Shown here piece by piece: positions 25,418 through 37,564 of a stretch of 64,000 nucleotides of DNA. This DNA is from Eutypa lata (Eukaryota; Ascomycota; Sordariomycetes; Xylariales; Diatrypaceae). Position 1 is the first letter of the stretch. Each line of letters opens with the position of its first letter. The position numbers and the translations under genes were made by a program. The DNA lies in NCBI GenBank assembly GCA_022661535.1, contig JAKULF010000002.1, positions 1,488,001-1,552,000 of the forward strand. Direction: 5' to 3'. The notes below the pieces were generated by a model. It did no database searches and had not been told where the DNA came from. It worked only from the letters and a program-made list of their open reading frames with translations.

Positions 25418-26189
25418 TAGTTGGGTAGGTAGTGAGTGACTGACTGGTCTATGATACCCCTGCACTGGTCGAATCGATGGTTAAGAATCAACCACCAAAA
25501 CATCAAACATGCAATTCCCCATCCGAGAAGTCTTTGCGCAATAACGTCGTTAAACCTGGAGTCGATCACTTCGTTTCTGTCGAATCCTCATAATGCTTTT
25601 TTGCTGAGTTTATTAGAAGTTATCCTTAATAATAATGATTAGGACGACAACGGTCGGAAGATCTTCGTCTAGGTATCTATCGATTTGCTACTCCATTTGC
25701 TAGGAACGTGGGTGGCGAGTTTCTTTGGGTTATGATAACGACGACGACAACGACGACAACCATAAAAGCGACAGCAGCAACGGTAACAGCAACAGTAACA
25801 GCAACTCAAATCTGTCATACGTTGCGATCGTATAAATCAGCTAATGATATCATAATTTCGAACTATCGTCTTCTCCGTGCTGTCATGGTTTCGTGAACGA
25901 CTGGCTCGAACCGCCCCCACGACCCACGATTATATTGCCGGGTCCCGATCCCTTCATGATTCCTCTGGTTTTGCTATTCATTTTGTGACGAGGCGTTTTA
26001 ATCCTCGACATTGGAATCCCCCACAGGTCAAAGGGAAACCCGTTTTTGAAGGAAAAGTTCAAAATATTATAACTACCAACCAAAGTAGAGATCCCTGGCT
26101 ACCCCATCATATCACAGCAACGATTCATATTCCACGCGAGATATTACAGATAGACGAAAGACCCCCGAGGCGGGTCTGCGTCACCCGCC

Positions 26190-29100
26190 ATGTATCAAAA
26201 CACTTCGAGGGATCCTTCGCGGCCCCCCTTCCAAGTGCCGCCGCCGCCGCCCATGTCCCCCCCTAATCAGGCACAACTAAATGCTACTATGGTGAACATC
26301 CCTCCACCACCTCCCAGATACCCGAGCGCTCCCACATCGACCGGAAATGTCATGCTTCCTCCGCCACCTGGCCCTCCTCCTGGGCCTGCTCCTGGAACGC
26401 AGTCATGGCAAGGGAATTGGGGTAGGACATATGATCCGCGTACTGGATACTCCATTCCTCCTCCACCACCCAATGGCCAACCTGCTGCCTACAACCCAAA
26501 ACTACATGCTCAAGCCTCTGCTGCTACTCTCCAAATACCACCACCTCCACCACCGACCCAGTCCCAGTCGAATAACGAAGGCATGTCTGCCACGTACATA
26601 CCCGGTGGAATGTCGGCCACGTATATCCCGGGCGGAGGCGATACTTATGGGGAAGGCGTCGGGATCCCGGGATTCGACTTCCCTGATACGTCCACATACA
26701 CGCCGAACTCCATGTGGTCCAACACAGATACGGTCATATTTATCCCCCACCGCGATAATATTCAAAGATGGTATACTAACTGAAATGTAGAGCCGAATGA
26801 TGTCTACGTCTTCCACTGCTACGACCGTTTCTAATGTCGCTCCCGAGTTAGCCGCCAAGTGGCCCATCGACCACGTGTTACTCTGGCTAGCTGCTAACCA
26901 CTTCTCCAAAGAGTGGCAAGAGACATTTAAGGGGCTAAGCCTCCATGGCTCTCAGTTCCTCGAGCTTGGAAGTGGAAAAGGGGGTAGAGGGAATTTCGGC
27001 ATGATGCACCAGCAAGTTTATCCGCGTTTGGCAGCCGAATGCGCGAAAAGCGGCATTCCTTGGGATCAGCCGCGAGAAAGGGAGGAGGGCAAGCGGATGC
27101 GCCGTTTGATCAGGAGTATTGTGATGGGAAACCCCGTCGATATGTCCAAACCACAAACCGTCCATGGAAGGAATGAGTCTGGAGCTACTGGGCAGAGCGC
27201 TGGCACTGATAGCAATTCCCCGAATACACCCATAAAAGCCCCTGGCCCTGGGTTCTCGAGTAGGAGATTCTCGCAGGCAAGAGCCACAACGATGCCAAAC
27301 TTCAATAATGCTGTCATTGCTGAGTCGAACCATCGCGCACTCCTTAAAAATATCGATACCGAGGGTACTCGAAAACACAGTCCGAATAATAGCGAGCTCG
27401 GGGATGGTGGTTCTGCCTTGCGAGGCGAGAGTCCCGGAGGAAGTCCTAACCCACATTCGGGATTCTTCCCGCATTATGGTAACAACTTATCGGCTTCATC
27501 GCCGTCCGGTCGGTTTGGCCACAGATCTAGGGATAGCACTAGCTCGATTTCGTCCAACGCCGCTATATATGGCTCTGGTGTTCCTCCAGAACTACGTGCC
27601 GAGCTACGAAACGGTATGAACGGCATGAATGAACTGATTCATGCGGGCAGGAATGAGACTCGGAAGCATCATGACAACGGCCATTCACCACGGGATTCAG
27701 GCGACAGGTCTGCCGGTGCTGACCCATCTTCGGCAAAAGACAATGGGAAGTTTATGCGCTTCTTAAAGTGGAAGCATAAGCAAAAGGACGATGGTTCTTT
27801 ACCATCCCCCAATGACAATGAGTACTCACCGACAAGCCCTAGCATGTTCAAGCCCCATTCCCTAGGAAGCCAATTTGGGATTGAAATAACCGAACGGCCA
27901 CCCTCCGCTATTCAGGATGATACACCTGCCTTTCGAATTAGAAAGTCGGACAGGCTCTTCATACTCGTCACCTTGGATGGCTGGAATTACCGTTTATGCG
28001 ATGTCACTGAGTGCGACTCCGCTGTTGACCTACGTTCCAACATTTGTATGAGTCTTGGTCTCTCCGATCCCGGTGCTGTCCAAGTCTTCGTAACCGAATT
28101 TGGACGGTCCGATCATGATGAGCCATTAGAGGACCAGAGTTTACTTCTTCACAAACGCACCAAGGCTGATGCCAATGCGACGCTCAAGCTCTTTGTCAAG
28201 TTCCCAGTGGCCGGATTACCCCGGAAGGATGTCCCAGCCTCGCTAACACCAGGCACACTGCATCCTGGGGCGGTGCTAGATGAAGATACATACGCTCGGC
28301 TTAATGGGCGGAGGAGATCAAGTTCATCTCCACCCGTTTCGCGTGATAATGCGAAGGATGGTAAAAACCCAAGCAGCGAAGAGGAATTGGCGGTGAAGGC
28401 CAGCAAATACCGTGCTGCGATGGAAAAACAGCAACAAGTGTATCTCGAAAAGAGACGGCAGGCACTGAAAGAGCCGGACCGCGATATGTCTCCTCACTCT
28501 CCGGGGATTGTGGGAAGGAATGTCGATTTCGACAACCCCCGTATATCTCCGTTCGAGGATAAGAAGCCAGAAGACACATTCCTGCCTCAGAGACGGGCTC
28601 CCGCACCCCCTGGCGTGGAGACTGCTACTTTGATAAAAGCGAACTCTCTAAGTAAGAAATCAGGCCATAACATGAGACCATCGCAAAATAGCATAGACGG
28701 ATACCCCAGTCCTAGGCGACCAGCTACTTCAACAGGTGAAATGAACGGTGAGGCACCTCATAAGAGACGATCTGGGGACAGTTCGCCACCGCTCGGATCA
28801 GCGCTCGGAGCTTTGGTTGGTATGGGCAGTGCCTGGGGTCACCTCGCGAGACCTTCAAAGAGAGCTCTTTCCCCCGGCGGGGCGAATACCCGGCCAAGAA
28901 CTGCACAGGCACAGGTGGAACAACGAGGTAAGGGAGCAATGGCAACCGTTGATTTTGGTCGCTCTGGATCCGGCCGTAGTAGTCCGCGGTCAGCGTCTGG
29001 ATCACCCGGTACTCTGACCTGGAGTCGTGGAGACATACCTTTCCTCGTACCGGACTACTCGCCCGGTGGTACCCCTTTGCTTTCTAGCCGCAATCAGCCC

Positions 29101-31185
29101 CAGCGTGAGTCCATTGCTAAGATGAATGAAGCAGCACGACGAGACCCATCACCTGGCGATCTTAGCCCTAGCACATCTCATCCAACCGGCGCCCAGGCCC
29201 CGACTGGCCGACGGAAATCTTACGGACCTGATGTCGATTTTACCGAGACGGACGTACAGTTTGACAAGCCACAAGTACCCACCCCGCAGGCTAACGACGA
29301 CTCCGGAGACGATGATTCGGACGACGGCCTATTTGCCGTTCCAGTGAGAGGTAGACAACCGTCCAAGAAGGTAACTAGGAGCGGCGGCGAGTCGGATCCC
29401 GATAAGAAACCAAATCTGAAATTGAAGACAGAGAGGGCTAGGAAGGGTCTATCTGTTTCGTTTACTTCACCTGGGACCAGCAAGACCCCTGAACTAGAGG
29501 ACGATGACGGGAGCGTCCAGAGTGGCCAAGGTTCTCACCGCCGTACGCCGGCTACGCCTGGCTCTGATGATTGGCAGGCGGACCAGGACAGCAAGGTCAA
29601 CCGTCGGAAGTCATTCATTGATCGAGACGTGTGGGCCAACCGTCCACCTCCAGAGGCTCTGCTCAGCAACCTTGATGCTTTCTTCCCTGAATTGGATCTA
29701 GACCAGCCGGTCCTCGACGAAACGCAGATACAGGAACTATCACCCCCGGTGTCTCCTATATCTGAAGGTGATGAAAATAAAGGCGACAAAAGCAAAGCTA
29801 AGGCACACGCTGACATCCCTATACCCCCAATACCCCAAGATTCTACCCCCCCTGCAGGAATTGCTACAGCTAGGTCCTCTATGTACACCGAAAGCGATAC
29901 TTTAGGATCGGATGAATCTACCCTCAAAGCTCTCGAACGCCCCGTCTCTATCGCATCCGTAGCTCATCGCAGTGTGCGCCGATCGGGAGGCCTCGGGCGA
30001 ATGAAATCTATTCGTGAAGTCGCCCGTGGGGCTCATGAGGCGAACAAGCGGTTTACTACGTCGACAGCAAGCGGAGCAGCCAGCTCCACCTCGATGATTC
30101 AGCGCCGAAAAAGTACGAAAATGTTCGGTGCCAATCTAGTGCAGATTCGACCTGAGCGCGGATCCCTGTATATACCGCAAATCCCACAAGATACACTACC
30201 AAAACGCCAGACCACTTTCCGCTGGTTCAAAGGTGAACTCATCGGTAAGGGTACTTACGGCCGCGTGTACCTAGGTATGAATGCGACCACTGGTGAGTTC
30301 TTGGCCGTCAAGGAAGTCGAAGTCAACCCGAAGGCGGCCGGTGGTGATCGTGCCAAGATGAAGGAGCTAGTCGCCGCCCTCGACCAGGAGATCGACACGA
30401 TGCAGTACCTAGACCACGTCAACATCGTACAGTACCTCGGCTGCGAGCGCAAGGAGACCAGCATCAGCATCTTCTTGGAGTATATTTCCGGTGGCAGCAT
30501 CGGATCTTGCCTACGCAAGCACGGCAAGTTCGAGGAGCCTGTAGTGTCATCATTAACACGACAGACGCTGTCAGGCCTCGCGTACCTACACCGTGAAGGC
30601 ATTCTGCACCGAGATCTGAAGGCCGACAACATCCTCCTCGACGTAGATGGAACGTGCAAGATCTCGGACTTCGGCATCAGCAAGAAAACAGACGACATCT
30701 ACGGCAACGACAAGACCAACAGCATGCAAGGGTCCGTCTTCTGGATGGCGCCCGAAGTCATCCGATCCCAGGGCGAAGGTTACAGCGCCAAGGTAGACAT
30801 CTGGAGTCTGGGCTGCGTTGTCCTGGAGATGTTCGCCGGCCGCCGCCCCTGGTCCCGCGAGGAGACTGTCGGCGCTATTTACAAGATCGCCAATGGCGAG
30901 ACGCCACCGATCGCTGATGAGGTCCGCGAGGCTATTACTCCGTGTGCTCTGGGTTTCATGCTGGATTGCTTTACTGTGTGAGTATTTCCCTTCGAGTTGA
31001 GGATACGTCGTGAATGTTAAGTGTTGAGTATTGAGCGTTAAGCTAATGAATTGTGAAACAGCGACCCCCGCGATCGTCCGACCGCCGAACGTTTGCTCAC
31101 GCAGCATGCATTCTGTGAGTTGGACCCGGATTATAACTTCTTCGATACCAATCTCTATGCGAAGATTCGTGGGACGTTCCAGTAG
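26190..31185 (+). CDS. BCK1: MAPKKK of the cell-wall-integrity pathway (Bck1-type)
   Basis: Exons are 26190-26732, 26791-30977 and 31062-31185 (1617 aa). Residues 1-181 are Pro-rich with polyproline runs. A SAM-like domain follows (about 205-290, DHVLLWLAANHF). A long disordered Ser/Pro region surrounds a Ras-association-like ubiquitin-fold domain (about 560-650, SDRLFILVTLDGWNYRL). The C-terminal kinase (about 1320-1610) has the glycine loop GKGTYGRV, VAIK-type LAVKEVEV, HRDLKADN, DFG and the MAPKKK-type activation segment GSVFWMAPEV. This matches fungal Bck1/Mck1, which is activated below Pkc1 and phosphorylates Mkk1/2. Intron 1 has an atypical GTCATA donor but a textbook TACTAAC branch and frame match. 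The last exon restores the kinase end (DPRDRPTAERLLTQHAF). Confidence 0.93.
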
Positions 31186-31680
31186 TAGTAGTAGCAGCAG
31201 CAGCAGCATAGCATGGGATGTAATGCAAGTACTTGCGTGAGCTAGGTGTGACTGCAGTCCATGCATGACAAGGGCCGCCGGACAGGGTATGAGGGTACAT
31301 AGACAGCATCGTGTTGTGCCACGAGCTAGAAGTCAGCGACTAAATTAAGAATCTAAGGGGTCGTGGTTGTATATATTTTTGTGTGTACATCATCATCCTT
31401 GACATGGGGACGCCATGATATAAACAAATTATCATGACAAGATCAGATCGTTCGGTGGAAACAGCACAAATGTGTACAGCAATGGCAGCGCGAGTTGGGT
31501 TGTGACGGGCGGACGGCTGGATTATACAATGACGGCCATCCCCTCCCTTCCCAGACGTGGACTATAAATCACGGGAGCCTCAGCACGGCGTTCGGGTGGG
31601 TGGCTGGCTGCCGACTTTTTGGTTTTCTCTCAAATGGCAAGTTACGAGATCGATCGTTCGTTCGGTATTTTTGCATGTAT

Positions 31681-31740
31681 GTGTGTGTGTGTGTGTGTGT
31701 ATGTACTTTGTGTGTGTGTATGTACTTTGTGTGTATGTAG
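31681..31740. repeat. (GT)n microsatellite with 18-19-bp subrepeats
   Basis: (GT)10 followed by repeats of a TGTGTGTATGTACTTTG unit. Confidence 0.9.
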
Positions 31741-32001
31741 GAATGGAATGGAATGGATGAACGGAAGAAGTTGAATTGGCTGGGTAAGGAGGTATAATCG
31801 TGGTGGTGGTAGAAGTGCATATAGATAGATAAGTAGGTACGTAGTGTACGCTATGAACGTGCTGCCTCTGTGCGCCTCTTTCATGTCTACCGGGGTTATG
31901 TGCTGAGGGATGAGTGATATGCTTGGTCGTGTTATGAGTTGCTATGCTATGCTATATCATCACGTACCTACTTTAAACGGCCAAGATGATTGGATATAGA
32001 A

Positions 32002-32022
32002 GGGGGGGGGGGGGGGGGGGGG
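32002..32022. repeat. Poly-G tract, 21 bases
   Basis: Twenty-one consecutive G. Such runs are unstable in replication and sequencing, so the exact length is unreliable. Confidence 0.85.
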
Positions 32023-32434
32023 TTGGCAATGGCTACATATTTTACTATTTTCAAGGTGGGCTATTCACGATGTACGATACCTATTGATACTCTTTCATCA
32101 TCCAGGCTACCAATTTACTTCTAGCATATGAAGTTGAATATTTGTGTAGGCTCATTTTAACCCAGATAAATAGTAGATGTGGTCCTATTCGGAAAACCCC
32201 AAAGGGGCTGGGATATACCGGTTATAAGCGCCGACCCTGCCTGCAGGATAGTCGCCCCACCTACTTAATAGACCACTTACCGCGCGGCACAGCGATGTCG
32301 GTAGAAGTTAGAAGAACGAGAGGAGTCAGCCTTGGGTATTCAGATATCCTTGCATCTGTTAATTCTTGGTTTACAAATGTCTAATAACCTAGTGTTCACG
32401 AATAGGTAGCTCTTGGCATATACACAGGTGGTGG

Positions 32435-35400
32435 ATGAAGATGGTAAGTGTTGCAGACTTGTCGATTGAAGAATTAGTCAATCAATTAATCCAGTCTTTG
32501 ATAGTGCTGACCTCAGTTTTCTGAAGGTGTACCGTAAACTCTTCTCACCATCCAAGTATCGCCGAGCTAGTGAGGCCCCAGGCGAGGCTAAAGATGCATC
32601 TCTGAGTTCCAAGACTTTCAAGAGCCAAGAAAGGGAGCTCACCCTTAGCACCGCGGGAGAACCAAGCCCTACTACGAGTCTGGCTCTGCGTCCAGGCCAG
32701 CGCACCACCCCAAGTCGAGCGTCTGACCCCCTGGGATTGTCGCTCTTGTACTCACCCCGTGATGATAACGAGCCCATAGCAGATCTCATCTTCGTTCATG
32801 GCCTGGGAGGTTCCAGTAGACTAAGTTGGTGTATGGACCATGATCTGAATCGGTATTGGCCGCTCAGGTGGCTCCCTAACGATGCGAGTATGAGACGGAC
32901 CAGGGTGTTCACGTTCGGCTACAATGCGGATTTCCGCTCCTCGTCACAAAGTCCGACTCTGGGCATCTCCGATTTTGCTAAGGCCCTTCTGTTTGACATG
33001 CTGTACGGGAGAGATCAAGACGGCAAGAGTTTTGCGTTGGGACAGGTGAAATGATTTTCATGCTTTTATCAACTCTTATAGATAATATGTACTAACGATT
33101 ACAAGCGACCAGTTGTGTTTGTTGTCCATTCAATGGGCGGTCTCGTTTTCAAAAAGGTGAGGAGCTCCGTTACGATGTCCTCGGTTTCTTCTCACGTATC
33201 ATCTGTATAACTTTAGGCGTATATCGACGCCCAATTAGACGACACGTATACCAGTCTTAGTCAGTCAATAAGAGCAGTGGTATTTCTATCCACACCTCAT
33301 CGTGGCTCAGACTTGGCCGAAATCTTGAATCGAGTGCTGTCGGTTAGCTTCCGTCGTTCAAAACAATACGTCACCGAACTGGGTAAGAACGGCTTCTTCC
33401 TGAGAACAATCAATGAGCAATTCCGCCATATTGCGCCTCGCCTCCAGATCTTCTCGTTCTATGAGACTTTGAAGACCTCCATCGGTTTGAGCTCTACGGT
33501 ATGCTTGTTCTGACATGTATCTACTTATAATAAATATTCTCTGCTCAAGTGTTAACTTATAGCCAGATGATTCTAGGTGAAGACTCTGCAAAGCTCGATT
33601 ATCCCGGCGAGATATCCCGACCCTTAAATGCGGACCATCATGGCGTGTGCAAATTCGACGGCGAAGAAGACCCGAACTATAAGGCCGTTCTTGGGGTTCT
33701 GGTATCGTTAACTTCGTCATATTCTGAGAGAAGTACGTTTGCCGATTTCACAAATCCCTCGTGGGCAAGACAAATTGACACGAAGTAGGTACATCCTCGC
33801 TCGCCGAAGAAATACGAACGATCCGATCGTTACTAAACATTCCAGAGGACTATGAACGCGATCTTGACTCCTTCTGGAACCGTCGAGCTCAAGGAACCTG
33901 CGATTGGATCTTGGAGCGGCCGAAAGTCCGTTCTTGGACTTTTTCATCAGGGGGTTCTGAGATACTATGGCTCACCGGGCGACCAGGGCGTGGTAAATCC
34001 ATCCTAGCCTCATTTGTAGTCCACCATCTACGAGAGAGCGGCGTCGCGGTTCAGCACTTTTTCTTCAGGGCCGGCAATGAGAGTAAACGCTCCATAGGGG
34101 CGCTACTTCGATACCTAGCGTTCCAGGTCTCAGTCCAGCTTCCTTCATATCGGAAGGCGCTTGTGAAACTTGCTGGAGGCGGGTTCAAGCCTAGTGATGT
34201 TGACTGGAAGCCTGTGTGGAAGAGATTGTATATCGGCCTGCTGTTTAAAATGGAATCATATACCCCTATCTACTGGGTTATAGACGCACTCGATGAGTCT
34301 AGTTCCGGCCAGCAGGTCATAGAGATGCTAGGAGATGTCCATTACTCAGCTATCCCGATTCGTGTTGTGGTAACTAGTAGATCCAGCCCCGTTCTCTCAG
34401 CCGTTTTCGATCGAATCAGCTCTAAAATCCTGTCGTCGTCACTGTCGATCGATCAAAACTCCACCGACATACACGCATATGTGGAAGATGAGCTCCAATA
34501 TATCGGATGGGATCCTACGGTCAAGGAAGAAGTGAAGACGGCAATCATGGCTCAGGCCAATTGCAACTTCTTATGGGTCCATCTGATCCTGGAAGAAATC
34601 AAGGAGTGCTACTCGGACGAGGACGTCAGAACTACGCTAAGCGAGTTACCATCTGGCATGGAATCTCTCTACCGGAGAATGGAGACATCTATAGTCGACC
34701 GGATCCGGCGGCCCTCTGACAAGAGACTCTCGAGGCAACTCTTCCTCTGGGCAACCTACTCCCGTCACCCCATCGCGGTCGAGGAGTTGAAATCAATATT
34801 AGAAACAGACTTTGGGGGCATTCTGGATATGACGAGCACCATCGCTAGACTGTGCGGCCATTTCGTCGTGATTGAGGGTGATAACAGGATTGGTCTACTT
34901 CACCAGACCGCCCGCGAGTATCTCGTATCTGCTAAGCAGCTCCCGTTCTCACTTGATGAACAAGAAGCACATAAAGAGCTCTTCCAAAAGTCACTCTCCG
35001 TATTCACGGACAAAAGCCTTCGGTCTCGACTTTCTAATACCCCTGGATCATCCAAGCTCCTCCAATACCGTGCAACGTCTTGGGTCTATCACCTGGGAGC
35101 AGTAAACAACGCAGGCATTCCTAATAATCATGTGGATACTTTGGGCAACTTTTTCAGTGAAAACGCCATTCTCACCTGGGTACAGGCCCTAGCATTGTTG
35201 GGACAACTGAGCATACTTATCGAAGTATCGAAGCGTCTCAGTATCTTCATCAAACAGAATAGAGCGAACACAAGAGACGAGCGCTTAGTACTCCTGGATA
35301 CGTGGTCTCGCGACTTACTCAGACTTCCTGCAAGGTTTGACTATGCCTTGTCCAGCGATCCTGAGGCCATTCACCGCTGCATCGCTCCCCTTTGTCCCCG

Positions 35401-37564
35401 AAATTCCGCCATTCACAAGACCTTCGGCACGAGATCGTCTGTACTGAAGGTCAAGAGGGGTCTTCCCGATGACTGGGATGCTTGTCTTGCTCGGCTTTCT
35501 ACCGGGAACGATCATCCGGTCTCACTTTTGTGTTGCTCGGGTCGTTACATCGCTGTGGTCAACAGTATTGGCACCCTCTCCGTGCGGGACTGCACGACTT
35601 ATTCCCTCGTGCAGACAATATCACACGGAGAATTTGTAACATGTATGTCATTTAGTGCTGACGGCGATCGGATTGCGACTTACGGATCTCGCACGACGAG
35701 GGTATGGGACCCCCGATCGGGCCACGCAGTCCATTCTATTGATAACCCCCTAGAAATGCAGTCGTTATTTCTCGAGTTCATAGATGATGACACAGGCCTC
35801 ATGGTCGGCTCCGATCGTCGACGTGTTCTTCGGGCATCCCTGGTTGACGAAAAGCCGTGTTGGACCATCTCAGAAGAGGCGCTTCTGGATGATGTTGAAT
35901 CTTTCGAGGGAACGTTCCTCAATTCCCCGACGAAGCTTGCAATAAGTCCAGACCACTCTAAAATCGTAGCGGTCTACCCCAGGTTTCCCTTAACGATCTG
36001 GGCAGTACATTCAGGTACGGTTCTAGTGCGCCTTAATAGGGGTCATGCATCGAATCGTTCCCCCTATGTGAAGGGGGTGGCGTGGCATCCTAATAGTGAG
36101 GAGCTAATCGGCTTCTTTCATGATTGCTGCATTTTTAAACTGAATGTCATGGACAACACCTACGAGGAATTCCAAGTCGATCAACATCAGTGGCCATCTG
36201 ATATCCGAGTGAGTCCGGATGGGACCATCTTTGCCATATGCGGAGTCCATGGCTCCATTCAGCTGTACGATTATCGAACTTCTGCTCTACTGTGCAACGT
36301 CGTATCCGAAGACATTGTTACTTCTTTCTGTTTTAGTCCAGATGGTCAACGTCTTTTCGATAGTCGACAAAGTTTCTGTACTGTATGGGAGCTCGACGCT
36401 CACTTGGATCTGTCTGAGGTATCAGAGGACCCTATCGACAGACAGTCACCAAATGGAGGCGCTGAGTGGGTCAACCAAGGCCTCGTTTCTTCATCTCTGA
36501 CCATGATCTCCCCGAGACCTGACGGCTCGGTAACCATCATAGCAGACGATGACGGGCTTATCGAGTTGCTCGATTACGACACGGATTGCAGAGTTCAAGT
36601 CGATCACATCGCTACAAGAGTAAGCATTGAGCATCTTGTCTGGGGTCAGGATAGTTCACATTTCGCTTATTCCGAGGTCACGGATCGCATAACGGTTGTT
36701 CACGTGGAACCCTCGACGGCCAGCGGATGGAAGACTAGTCGCGTCGCGCGATTTAAGCCAGAACGACATCCTGGAGGCATAACACAACTTCTCTTTTCAC
36801 CAGATTCCACATCTCTATTGGTAGTCTTCCACCAGGCTGTGCAACTTTGGTCCTTGAAGCCTAACGCTAGTTTACGTGCGAGTCAAGTCTACGACTTGGC
36901 AGGGGAGAGTGCCGGGAGATGGTCGACACATCCTCAGTCACCTTTACATCTCGTTTCATTCACACCAAAAACATGTGTTTCGTACAGATGGTGCGACCTA
37001 ACAGAGTCGGCTAGATGGAACATATCTACGAATAAGTCCGAAAGCGGTAAAGAAATAACCCAGGGTCTCCCTCCGCAACTACTGGCAGATAGCAACCTAC
37101 GGAATGCCGAAGCTATTGTTGAAACAGTAGAGAAAGCTATAGTTACGCACTCCAAGACCCATGTCGTTCTAACAATTGCATGTAGAACGTCCCGCCGCCA
37201 GCTGCTGCCCCGATTTCTCATTCTTGGCAGCAATATCGGACTGGCTGAGAGCACGGAGGCTATTGAACTCGAAACAATACCAGTACCCGCGGACGTAATG
37301 GCCCAAATCGACATACCACTGAATGTTCTTAGAAACGAACGACTCGTGTTCCTCGACAAAGCGCTCGGTATATGTACGTGGTCTTTAAGGTTTGGCGATG
37401 GTGGTAGACACGGAGGTGTTAAGCGACACTTCTTCATCCCCCGAGATTGGCTATCTACGCAAAACATAGACCTCATGTTACACGTTACCTCACTGGGATC
37501 TGTTATCTATCCCCTGAGAAAGGAGGTCGCGGTGATACACAGCACAATTGGCTCAGAATGGTAG
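32435..37564 (+). CDS. NLR-type STAND protein: alpha/beta-hydrolase, NACHT, WD40
   Basis: Exons are 32435-32443 (provisional), 32527-33045, 33106-33156, 33217-33498, 33567-33732 and 33789-37564 (about 1600 aa). The N-terminal domain is a PGAP1/DUF676-like serine hydrolase: LIFVHGLGG (about residue 90), nucleophile elbow VVHSMGGL (Ser about 185) and STPHRGSDLA. The NACHT has Walker A GRPGRGKS (about 405) and Walker B YWVIDALDES. The C-terminal half carries diverged WD40 repeats (about 700-1250), such as CMSFSADGDRIATYG and SFCFSPDGQRLF. Fungal NLRs of this type act in non-self recognition and cell death, with the N-terminal domain as effector. Introns 2-5 are confirmed by frame and motif continuity. 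The first exon (MKM) is the weakest part; the true start may lie further upstream. The 3' end overlaps the convergent gene at 37503. Confidence 0.85.

Larger units (their letters stand above)
22364..26189. other. Long intergenic region upstream of BCK1
   Basis: 3.8 kb without a supported gene. It contains an 11-G run (23063-23073), a (TA)n tract, several CCTAGG/GGTACC-centred palindromes, pyrimidine-rich tracts near 25220-25270 and an imperfect CAA/CGA trinucleotide run at 25738-25800. The right end probably includes a long BCK1 leader with short upstream frames, for example one starting near 25436. It is unusually long compared with the other gaps here. Confidence 0.55.
31186..32434. other. 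Intergenic region with simple repeats
   Basis: The 3' flank of BCK1 and the upstream region of the NLR gene. It contains (TAG)n(CAG)n just after the BCK1 stop, a GT-rich microsatellite (31681-31740) and a 21-G run (32002-32022). I see no gene; His/Thr-rich minus frames here are translations of the GT repeat. Confidence 0.65.

Noticed and set aside
25877..26266. 129-codon plus frame just before BCK1
   Set aside because: Overlaps the BCK1 start in another frame and has no recognisable feature; likely leader sequence.
30586..31266. 226-codon minus frame over the BCK1 3' end
   Set aside because: Covers kinase coding sequence, an intron and a trinucleotide repeat; composition is that of an antisense shadow.
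31569..31884. His/Thr-rich minus frames
   Set aside because: Translation of the GT microsatellite.
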